Source of the DNA: Campylobacter volucris
GTDB lineage: Bacteria; Campylobacterota; Campylobacteria; Campylobacterales; Campylobacteraceae
Assembly: GCF_008011665.1 (NCBI RefSeq)
Contig: NZ_VOWJ01000031.1
Location: forward strand, 62,001-126,000
Reading direction: 5' to 3'
Length of the DNA stretch: 64,000 nt
Below are positions 47,161 through 55,475 of the stretch, in pieces; the stretch's first letter is position 1, and each line of letters starts with the position of its first letter. The notes under the pieces were generated by a model. That model saw nothing but the letters and a program-made list of their open reading frames with translations. It was not told the DNA's origin and made no database searches. The position numbers and the translations under genes were made by a program.

Positions 47161-49116
47161 ATGACTTACGATGAGTATTTAAAAAAAGTAGATTTAGCAA
47201 AAGAGTGGATGAGGGCATATTATGAAGATGATGAGCCATTAGCTAGCGATGAAGAATACGATAGGCTTATTAAAGAACTAAAAGAATTTGAAGCAAATCA
47301 TCAAGATAAAATCAATCCAAACTCACCTACTCAAAAAGTAGCCCCCATCATACAAAGTGAATTTCATAAAATCACTCATGAGAGTAGAATGTGGTCTATG
47401 GAAGATGTTTTTGATGAGACTGAACTTAGAGCTTGGGCAAAAAGAGCCAAATGTGAGTTTGATTTTTTTATAGAACCTAAATTTGATGGAGCTAGTTTAA
47501 ATCTTACTTATGAAAATAGTAGATTAATTAGCGGTGCTACCAGAGGAGATGGCTTAGTAGGTGAGGATATTACTTTAAATGTAAAAGAAATTTCTAATAT
47601 TCCTCAGGCTATACCCTATAAAGACAAAATAGAAATTCGCGGTGAAGTGGTGATTTTAAAAGAAGATTTTGAAAAGATTAATCAAAAAAGAGCTAGTGAA
47701 AATTTAAGTTTATTTGCTAATCCGCGTAACGCAGCAAGTGGTTCTTTAAGACAGCTTGATACTAGCATTACTAAAGAAAGAAATTTGAAATTTTATCCTT
47801 GGGGTGTAGGTTTTAATACTCTTAATTTTTCAAAGCATTCTCAAATAATGCAATTTATAAGAAGTCTTGGTTTTTTAAAAGATGATTTTGTATTTTGCTG
47901 TAAAAATTTAGATGAAGTATTGGATAAATATCAGCAATTGCTAAATTTAAGAGATCAAAAACCTATGATGATGGATGGTATGGTTGTAAGAGTGGATGAT
48001 TTAAATCATTGCAATATGCTTGGCTATACGGTTAAATTTCCAAAATTTATGGCCGCTTTTAAGTTTCCTGCTTTGGAAAAAACCACTACTTTATTAGGAG
48101 TAAATTTACAAGTTGGAAGAAGTGGAGTAGTTACTCCTGTGGCGGTGCTTGAGCCTGTAAATTTAGATGGGGTTATAGTTAAATCAGCCACTTTGCATAA
48201 TTTTGATGAGATAGCAAGACTTGGTTTAAAGATTGGAGATAGTGTTAATATTATAAGAAGTGGTGATGTGATACCAAAAATAACCAAAGTATTTACCCAA
48301 AGAAGAGATGGTTTAGAAAGTGATATTACCAAACCAACTCTTTGCCCACAATGCTCAAGTGAGCTTTTAGATGAAGGTGCTTTTTTAAAATGTCAAAATT
48401 TAGATTGCAAGGCAAGGTTGGTAAATTCTATCATTTATTTTGTTTCTAAAAAATGTTTAAATATCGATGGCCTTGGGGAAAATATCGTAGAATTACTATT
48501 TAAAGAAGGAAAAATCACAAACATAGAAAGTATATTTTTCTTAAAATATAGTGATTTTGAAAATTTAGAAGGCTTTAAAGATAAAAAAATTACTAATCTT
48601 TTAAATGCTATAGAAAATGCTAAAAATTGTCCTTTGTCAAGATTTATTACTGCTTTAGGTATAGAGCATATTGGCGAAGTAGCAGCTAAAAAATTAGCAC
48701 AATCTTTTGGGTTTAAATGGCATGAACAAAATTATGAAGCTTATGAAAATTTAGAAGGTTTTGGCGAACAAATGGCTAAAAGTTTGCAAGAATTTATAAA
48801 AGTTAATCACAAACGCATCGAGCATTTTTATGAAATTTTAAATTTAAGTGATGAAAAAATTGATCTTTTACATAATGAAAGTATTTCAAATAAAACTTTT
48901 GTAATCACAGGAACTTTAAGCAAGCCAAGGGAAGATTTTAAGCAATTGTTAGAAAAATTTGGAGCTAAAGTAAGTTCGAGTGTGTCTAAAAAAACTGATT
49001 TTGTATTATATGGAGAAGAAGCTGGATCAAAGCTTCAAAAAGCTCAAAGTTTAAGTGTTAAGTGTATCAATGAAGATGAGTTAAATGCTCTTTTGAAAGG
49101 CTTTGATGAGGTTTGA
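47161..49116 (+). CDS. ligA: NAD-dependent DNA ligase
   Basis: Seals nicks in replication and repair. The 651 residues show the Ia domain (LASDEEYDRL near 29-38), the adenylation lysine K107 in EPKFDGASL, an OB fold, the zinc finger (LCPQCSSEL ... CQNLDCKAR), helix-hairpin-helix repeats, and a C-terminal BRCT domain (about 575-650, KTFVITGTLSKPREDF). The ATG at 47161 behind GGAG is preferred over GTG at 47155. It overlaps tlyA by 11 nt. Confidence 0.97.
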   Translation: MTYDEYLKKVDLAKEWMRAYYEDDEPLASDEEYDRLIKELKEFEANHQDKINPNSPTQKVAPIIQSEFHKITHESRMWSMEDVFDETELRAWAKRAKCEFDFFIEPKFDGASLNLTYENSRLISGATRGDGLVGEDITLNVKEISNIPQAIPYKDKIEIRGEVVILKEDFEKINQKRASENLSLFANPRNAASGSLRQLDTSITKERNLKFYPWGVGFNTLNFSKHSQIMQFIRSLGFLKDDFVFCCKNLDEVLDKYQQLLNLRDQKPMMMDGMVVRVDDLNHCNMLGYTVKFPKFMAAFKFPALEKTTTLLGVNLQVGRSGVVTPVAVLEPVNLDGVIVKSATLHNFDEIARLGLKIGDSVNIIRSGDVIPKITKVFTQRRDGLESDITKPTLCPQCSSELLDEGAFLKCQNLDCKARLVNSIIYFVSKKCLNIDGLGENIVELLFKEGKITNIESIFFLKYSDFENLEGFKDKKITNLLNAIENAKNCPLSRFITALGIEHIGEVAAKKLAQSFGFKWHEQNYEAYENLEGFGEQMAKSLQEFIKVNHKRIEHFYEILNLSDEKIDLLHNESISNKTFVITGTLSKPREDFKQLLEKFGAKVSSSVSKKTDFVLYGEEAGSKLQKAQSLSVKCINEDELNALLKGFDEV

Positions 49117-49828
49117 TGTTTTTGTAGGTAAAAAATTAAATATTAGTCGTAACAAAGCCTGTGAGTTAATAGAAAAAAATCAAATTTTATTAAATGGCGT
49201 TGCAAAAAAAACTTCTTTTAATATAGAAAGTGAAAATCCTTTAGAAGATGAAAGGTTAAATTTGACACTTTTAGAAGAATTATTTGTCAGTAGGGCCGCA
49301 TATAAATTAAAATATTTTTTACAAAATTTTCCCATAGAAATTGAAAATAAAATTTGTCTTGATATAGGGTCTTCTACAGGTGGTTTTGTGCAAATTTTAC
49401 ATCAACAAAAGGCAAAAACTATTTACGCTTTAGATGTGGGATCTAATCAACTCCATCAAAGTTTAAAAGAATTTGAAAATATTATTTTATATGAAAATAC
49501 AGATTTAAGAGTCTTTAAAAGCGATGTAAAATTTGATGTTATTACTTGTGATGTGAGCTTTATATCTTTGCTTTATTTACTAGATGATATTGATAAATTA
49601 GCTAAAGATTTTATCATTTTGCTTTTTAAACCGCAATTTGAAGTAGGTAAAAGTGCTAAACGCGATAAAAATGGCGTAGTTAAAGATGAAAAGGCTATTA
49701 AAAATGCAAAAGATAAATTTGAAAAAGAGTGTGCTAAGCTTGGTTGGATTTTGCAAAATACTCAAAAATCTTATCTAAAAGGAAAAGAAGGTAATGTGGA
49801 GTTTTTCTACGCCTATAGAAAAGTCTAA
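49106..49828 (+). CDS. tlyA: TlyA-family rRNA 2'-O-methyltransferase
   Basis: A 240-residue fusion of an N-terminal S4 RNA-binding domain (about 1-60) and an FtsJ-like SAM methyltransferase (about 60-240, CLDIGSSTGGFVQIL, FDVITCDVSFISL, LFKPQFEVGK). TlyA methylates cytidines in ribosomal RNA and affects capreomycin sensitivity; it was once called a haemolysin. The ATG at 49106 lies inside the ligA end. ribF overlaps its last 35 nt. Confidence 0.92.
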   Translation: MRFDVFVGKKLNISRNKACELIEKNQILLNGVAKKTSFNIESENPLEDERLNLTLLEELFVSRAAYKLKYFLQNFPIEIENKICLDIGSSTGGFVQILHQQKAKTIYALDVGSNQLHQSLKEFENIILYENTDLRVFKSDVKFDVITCDVSFISLLYLLDDIDKLAKDFIILLFKPQFEVGKSAKRDKNGVVKDEKAIKNAKDKFEKECAKLGWILQNTQKSYLKGKEGNVEFFYAYRKV

Positions 49829-50645
49829 TATCAAAAGTTTAGCCATAGGGCATTTTGATGGTATGCATTTGGGGCATTTAGAGCTTTGTAAGCATTTGTG
49901 TGAAAATTCAGTGCTTTTGATTATTTTAAAAGATGAAAAAGATTTTTTAACCCCGAATAATTTTCGAAATAAGATCATCTCTATGCCTTTGGTTTTTATA
50001 AGCTTTACAAAGATTAAACATTTAAATGCAAAAGATTTTTTAAATTTATTATTAAGTGAATTTCAACATTTAGAAAAAATTGTTGTAGGTTATGATTTTA
50101 AATTTGGCAAAGAAAGAAAATGGGAAGCTAGAGATATCTATAAACTTTGTGGTATAAAAACTATTATAGTAGATGAATTTAAAAAAAATAATCAAAGCGT
50201 TCATACGAGTATGATTAAAACTATGCTTAAAAATGGCTTGGTATTTCAAGCAAAAGAATATCTTGGAAGATTTTATAACATCTTTGCAAGTGTGATCAAA
50301 GGGCAGGGTATAGGCTCAAAAGAGCTATTTGCTACGATTAATTTAAAAGTAAAAAACTTTTTTTTGCCAAAAAATGGAGTGTATGCGAGTATGGTTAAAT
50401 TTAACAATCAAACTTTTCATAGTGTTACTTTTATAGGTATTCGTTCTACTGATGAGCATTTTTCAATCGAAACACATATTATAGAAGATGATTTTAATGA
50501 AAAAGTGCCTAAAGAAGTTGAGCTTGTATTTATTGATTATATTAGAGAAAATCAAAAATTTAACGATTTGGCACTTTTAAAAGCACAAATTAGCAAGGAT
50601 GTTATACAAGCAAAGCAAATTTTAGGAAAAATCAATGAAAGATGA
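49794..50645 (+). CDS. ribF: Riboflavin kinase/FAD synthetase RibF
   Basis: Bifunctional enzyme turning riboflavin to FMN and FAD. The N-terminal nucleotidyltransferase has SLAIGHFDGMHLGHLEL (about 15-31) and VGYDFKFGKERK. The C-terminal riboflavin kinase domain starts near residue 160 (GRFYNIFASVIKGQGIGS) but is divergent. At 283 residues it is short for the family. The ATG is preceded by GGAAAAGAAGG. It overlaps tlyA by 35 nt and cmoA by 11 nt. Confidence 0.87.
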   Translation: MWSFSTPIEKSNIKSLAIGHFDGMHLGHLELCKHLCENSVLLIILKDEKDFLTPNNFRNKIISMPLVFISFTKIKHLNAKDFLNLLLSEFQHLEKIVVGYDFKFGKERKWEARDIYKLCGIKTIIVDEFKKNNQSVHTSMIKTMLKNGLVFQAKEYLGRFYNIFASVIKGQGIGSKELFATINLKVKNFFLPKNGVYASMVKFNNQTFHSVTFIGIRSTDEHFSIETHIIEDDFNEKVPKEVELVFIDYIRENQKFNDLALLKAQISKDVIQAKQILGKINER

Positions 50646-51345
50646 AATTTTTAAACAAACTTTAGAAAAACAATTTGAATTTGATAAAAATGTCGCAAGT
50701 GTATTTGATGATATGGTAGCTAGATCTGTGCCTTTTTATGCTCAAAATTTAAAACTTATAGTTGATATCGTAGATAAATTCACGCAGACTAATGCTAAAA
50801 TTTGTGATCTTGGCTGCTCTACAGCTAGTTTGCTACTTGCTTTGTTTGAAAAAAGAAAAGATTTTTTACTAAGTGGAGTAGATAGTGCTAAGGCTATGCT
50901 AGATATAGCAAAAAATAAAGCCAATGCTTTTGGTGCAAAGATAGATTTTTATGAGCAAAATTTGGATAAATTTAGTTTTTTTAAAAATGATGTTTTTATA
51001 GCAACTTATACTATGCAATTTATCCGTCCGCCAAAAAGACAAGAAATCATCAATCAAATTTATGAACATTTAAACACGCAAGGTATGTTTATAATGAGTG
51101 AAAAAATTCTTTATGAAGATGTGAAGATTGCTAAAAAAATGATAGAAAATTATGAAAATTACAAACAAGATCAAGGCTATAGTAAGTTAGAAATTGCTAC
51201 AAAAAGACAAGCTTTGGAAAATATCTTAATACCTTACACGCATGAAGAAAATATCAGTATGCTTAAAAATGCTGGTTTTGCTAGAGTAGAAAGCATTTTT
51301 AAATGGGTAAATTTTGAAACTTTTGTAGCTTTTAAAAATTCTTAA
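50635..51345 (+). CDS. cmoA: Carboxy-SAM synthase CmoA
   Basis: SAM-binding protein of 236 residues that makes carboxy-SAM for the cmo5U wobble-uridine modification. Features are DKNVASVFDDMVARSVPFY (about 17-35), the glycine-rich CDLGCSTAS (about 57-65), YTMQFIRPPKRQEI and MFIMSEKI. It is the last gene of the nudH-cmoA plus-strand set. Beyond it, sequence turns extremely AT-rich. Confidence 0.88.
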   Translation: MKDEIFKQTLEKQFEFDKNVASVFDDMVARSVPFYAQNLKLIVDIVDKFTQTNAKICDLGCSTASLLLALFEKRKDFLLSGVDSAKAMLDIAKNKANAFGAKIDFYEQNLDKFSFFKNDVFIATYTMQFIRPPKRQEIINQIYEHLNTQGMFIMSEKILYEDVKIAKKMIENYENYKQDQGYSKLEIATKRQALENILIPYTHEENISMLKNAGFARVESIFKWVNFETFVAFKNS

Positions 51346-51665
51346 CACTCCTCATTTACTAAAATATATCTTAACAAACTCTTTTTATTTATAAAATAAA
51401 AATTATTGAAATAAAAATAAAAACTATTTCTTTAATTATCCTTATAAAATTTAAAAATTTTTATATACAACTTCAATGATTTAAATAAAATGCTTTTATC
51501 TTTAAACAATTTAAAACTATATTGTATATTTTGATAATAAATATTATTATTTATATAAATGTTATTATATTTTTTATAATTAAAATTATATAATTTATAT
51601 TATTTTTATATTTTTTTATTTATAATTCGTGCTTTTAAAATTATATTTCACAAGGAGATATTATT
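51346..51665. other. AT-rich intergenic region upstream of the autotransporter
   Basis: About 320 bases, nearly all A and T, with no frame or RNA gene that I can support. It contains the autotransporter promoter (-10 at 51621) and ribosome-binding site (AAGGAG at 51652-51657, 8 nt before the ATG). The composition contrasts with the tightly packed genes on the left and marks the boundary of an accessory segment. I see no hairpin terminator for cmoA. Confidence 0.6.
51621..51626 (+). promoter_or_regulatory. Putative -10 box of the autotransporter gene
   Basis: TATAAT preceded by long T runs lies 39 nt before the ATG at 51666; the predicted leader ends in a strong Shine-Dalgarno site. This supports a real gene start upstream of the G tract rather than at the internal ATG 51800. 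Confidence 0.6.
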
Positions 51666-54600
51666 ATGACAAATAAACTTACTGGGGGGGGATAAAGAGT
51701 TCTCGGAAAGTTTCTAAAAAAATCATTCTTTCTTTAACTACCATATCTTTTTTATCAACCTATTCTAGTGCTAGTATTATTAGCGAAGATAAAGGTTTTA
51801 TGGAAATTTCTAAATATAATACTTCAAGAAATATTACAGGTAACGGCTGTAGTAATAATACAAATTGCACCATAAATAATGAAATAAAAAATACCATCAC
51901 TATAAATAATGGCGGTGGAACTTTGACAATTGAAGATAGTGGAAATGTAAATGTAAATGTAAATAAAAAACCTGCTATAAGTGTTTCTGATTCTAATTCC
52001 ACTATAATCAACAAAGGTTCTATTGTAGGGAAAGAACAAGGCATATCCTATAGTGGAAGTGATCATACTTTAAATAATCAAGGATTTATACAATCAAATG
52101 GTGCTCACAATGCTGTAGATCTTTGGCAAAGCACTATAGTTAATCTTAACAATAGTGGAACTATTCATAATAATGGTAGTAATGCTGGTATCAAGCTTAA
52201 TGCTAATAATAATAAGAATAAATCTACCATTAAAAATTTAACAAATAGTGGAGTTATCTCAAGCAATAAAGGTTATGGTATATTGGTAGATAGAGGTCAT
52301 ATAGATACTCTTAATAATAGCGGAACTATAATAAGTAAAGAATCGAAAGATGCTATTTTTATCAACAATGATAGTTTTATAAAAACTTTAAGTAATAGTG
52401 GCACTATAGGTGGCAATCAAGGAATATTGGTTGATGGTAAGATTGAAACATTAAAAAATAGTGGTGTTATAAGCGGCAATAAAATAGAAAATACAGCTGG
52501 TGTTTCTTTGCAAAAAAATGGTGCTATTATTAATACTTTAATAAATTCAGGAACTATTAATGGCTATTTTGGAGTTATGGTGGGTCTTGGAAGCAATTCA
52601 ATTATTAACACTTTAGATAATAAAAAACTCATTCAAGGAGAGGATAATGGTATTAATATTTGGAGTGGAACTATTGTTAATTTAAATAATAGCGGAACTA
52701 TAAAAGGTAATAAAAATAATGGTATAGAAGTTGGTTCTGGAAATGGAAAAAGAGGAACTGTAAATACTTTAAATAATACAGGTAGTATAATTGGAGATAA
52801 ATTTGGAATTCTTGTGGGATATGGTTCTAAAATAGGTACTTTAGAAAATAACAGTGTGATTATAGGAAATAAAGCCAATGGTATTGAATTTGCTGATTCT
52901 GGTGTGAGTGCAAGCTTGGCTACTGAGATAGATTGTATTAAAAACGCAGGTACTATATTAGGAAATAAATATGGTATATCAATTTCTAATTCAAATAAAG
53001 GCAAAGAGTTTAAGATTGGTAAAATAGATATTAGCGGCTTAGTTGCTGGTGGTACAGCTGGTTTTTATATAGGCGATAATCAAAAACTCACAGAAGATAT
53101 AACTATAAGTGGAACTTTAGCTGGTGGTACAGCTGGTATTATTAATAAAGGAACGCTAGGTAATACTGATGGGAGTGGTGGTATTAAACTCGATAATGGT
53201 GGAGTTATTACAGCTTTAAATTCTACTAAAGCAAGAATAAATCATAATGGCCCAGCTATTTTAAATGCTGGTAGTGGTGTTATATATGGTAATACTGATT
53301 TAAAAAATAACTCTAAATTAATTGGTGGTATAGTTAATCAAGAAAATGGACAAGTTATAGGAAATATTCTTGTTCAAAGTGGTTCTTCTATCACAGGCGG
53401 TATAGTCAATAATGATAATGGTATAGTAACAGGCTCTATCAAGGTACAAGGAAAAAATTCTTCTATAGAAGGTGGTATAACTAATGCTGGTAATGGTAAG
53501 TTAAATGGTTCTATAGAAGTCAGTGATGGAGCTCAAGTAGATAATATCATCAACACAGGCAGTGGAACTATTAGCGGTAGTGTAAGTGTAGGAGAAGGCT
53601 CTAAAGTAGAAAGTGTTGTTAATAGTGGAGAAGGAACTATTAGCGGATCTATTACCAACAATGGAAATTTAGGTTCTATTACCAATAGTGGCAATATCAG
53701 CGGTAATATAGAAAACAACAATGGTAATATAGAAATTAACAATGATGGTAAATTAAATGGAGCCATCCAAGTAGGAGCTAATGCTGGCAATACTTCTATA
53801 TCTAATGGTTCTAATGGTAATATAGGCGGGGGTATTACTAATAATAGCAATGCCAATGTTAATATCTCTAATCAAGGTATGGTTAAACCTGATAGCAATG
53901 GTAATCATATTACAAATAATGGTAGTGGTAGTGTAGTAGTAGAAGATTGGATTGTTAAACCTAATGAAAATGGTAGTATAAATGGAGCTATTAGCGTAGG
54001 TGGTAATGGTAGTGGTTCTACTAGTATAGATAAAGTAACCATAGATACAAGTGATAAAAACTTTGATGCTAGTAAGCCTATTAATCCTGATAGTATTATC
54101 AATAATAATACTACAGGAAGTGGAGGTTTTGTTAGTGTAGGTAATGTAGCTTCTAATAATAATCTACTAGATTATGCTTATAATCCTATCACAGGTGAGT
54201 ATATGGCTAAAGCTCAAGTAAGTCAAGGTATGGCTTCGGTGTTAGCTCAAACTTTAATTAATACTTATATAATGCGTTCATTTTTCTTAGATAGTGTTAT
54301 TGATGAAGCTTCCAAAGAAGTATATAAACATGCAAGAGAAGAATTTAATGCTATTAAAGGACATAAAGATTTAAAAACATTTAAAGCTAATGAAGATGGA
54401 TACTATCATGGCTTTGTTTTGCCATATTTTTCTTCTAATAATATTAAATTATTAGGAACTAATCATTATTCTACTGGAAATACCAAAGGTGTATTAGCAG
54501 GATTTCATACTATAAAAGATATAGGTATGTTAGGAGCTTATATAGGCACAGAAGAAGCTAAAATGAATACTCAAGATTATTTTTCTTTAAAAATGCAAAC

Positions 54601-55213
54601 TATCTATGCAGGATTAAAGTATGATAAAATGCTTTTCCAAGATAATCAAAAAGATGTGTTCTTTAAATCTCAAACCAAAGTAGCTTACACTCAAAACGAT
54701 ATGGAAAAATATATCGACAAAGGTGCTAAAAAAGCTAATGGCGATACGGATACTTATGGATATGGAGCTAGTGTAGGAGCTGGTATAAACTTTTATCTAG
54801 CAAATAGTATCATTAACCCTAAATTTAATCTAGCTTATGAGGGTGGTATAATTAAAGCTTTTAGTATGAGTGGAGAGGCAGCTTTAAATCATGAAAGATA
54901 TTATGAGAATAAATTAAATTTATTCTCAAGTACTGCTTCTATTTCTTGGATGAAACAATGGCATCCACAAATTAGCACTTCATTAGAAGCAGGAACTAGG
55001 ATTAATTTTAATCCTGAGGTAAATTCTAAAGTCAATTTTGCTTCTTTAAAATCAAGTGAAACTTTAGATTTACCAAGAACTTATCAATACTTAGGTGCAT
55101 CTTTAGTTTTTGCTTTAGAAAAAGACTTAACCATGTCGTTTAATTATAATGGTATATTTGCTAATAATGCTAATTCTCATACAGGTTATATGCAGTTTGA
55201 TTTTAAATTTTAA
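51666..55213 (+). CDS. Phase-variable autotransporter, OFF in this sequence
   Basis: Starting at 51666 the frame reads MTNKLTGGG then TAA, because of a G8 tract at 51684-51691. One more G joins it to the long frame that runs to 55213, giving 1182 residues. The joined N-terminus is a clear signal peptide (KSSRKVSKK, hydrophobic core, then STYSSA near residue 36). Residues about 45-850 form a passenger of 20-25-residue Asn/Gly/Ser repeats (NNSGTI, NSGVISG), a beta-helix pattern. Residues about 870-1182 are an autotransporter beta-barrel ending in phenylalanine (QFDFKF). Adhesin function is inferred. D109-S-N111-S-T is an N-glycosylation sequon. Confidence 0.88.
51684..51691 (+). repeat. Homopolymeric G8 phase-variation tract
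   Basis: Eight consecutive G bases begin at codon 7 of the autotransporter gene. With G8 the frame stops at the next codon. With G9 it continues through a signal peptide into the passenger; with G10 it stops within about a dozen codons. G tracts of this length are the usual slipped-strand phase switch in Campylobacter. It is the only G or C run of eight or more that I saw in the window. Confidence 0.92.
53045..53137 (+). repeat. In-frame 18-bp direct repeat in the passenger domain
   Basis: GCTGGTGGTACAGCTGGT occurs at 53045-53062 and again at 53120-53137, exactly 75 nt (25 codons) apart, encoding AGGTAG both times. Recombination or slippage between copies would remove or add one 25-residue passenger coil without breaking the frame. 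Confidence 0.7.
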
Positions 55214-55215
55214 CA

Positions 55216-55236
55216 ACTAAGCCTTTATGGCTTAGT
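55216..55236. terminator. Hairpin after the autotransporter stop
   Basis: ACTAAGCC (55216-55223) pairs with GGCTTAGT (55229-55236) around TTTAT, 3 nt beyond the stop codon. It is followed by A rather than T bases, so terminator strength is uncertain. Position fits the 3' end of the autotransporter mRNA. Confidence 0.45.
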
Positions 55237-55395
55237 AAAAAACAAATGCATTCAATAACTATTAGTAAAACAATTACCTAGAGTTTGCTTGAAATAAATT
55301 TTAAAAACACAAAACACAATAATTGTCATGAAAATGAATTAATATAAAACCTCCTTATAGCAAACTCATTTCATTAAGTTTTAAAGGCTTAGTGA
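55216..55395. repeat. Nested inverted repeats between autotransporter and TPR gene
   Basis: A 12-bp arm ACTAAGCCTTTA (55216-55227) recurs inverted as TAAAGGCTTAGT (55384-55395). Inside it a 9-bp arm GAGTTTGCT (55281-55289) recurs inverted at 55359-55367. The enclosed about 150 bases hold no supported gene. This could be a long RNA fold or the scar of a lost or moved element. Confidence 0.5.
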
Positions 55396-55475
55396 TATAA
55401 AAGCAAATTATAGGGAGTGGTGTAATTTGAGTTGAATTTGTTGGTGCAATTTTAGAGAGTGAATATAGGAAAGTC

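Noticed and set aside
51346-51665. AT-rich block as a replication origin
   Set aside because: I see no cluster of DnaA boxes and none of the genes usually beside oriC (dnaA, dnaN). A promoter region explains it.
52100-53000. Repeated short units resembling a CRISPR-like array
   Set aside because: Spacing is irregular, copies are imperfect and in frame, and they encode beta-helix coils.
52633-53004. Long open frames on the minus strand of the autotransporter gene (also at 51760-52044 and 53533-53856)
   Set aside because: They are Leu/Ile/Pro-rich antisense images of the Asn/Gly/Ser repeats, without start signals or recognisable domains.
51800-55213. Treating the autotransporter as starting at ATG 51800
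   Set aside because: This start has no ribosome-binding site, and the protein would lack a signal peptide. The upstream ATG with a G tract gives a complete secreted protein once one G is added.
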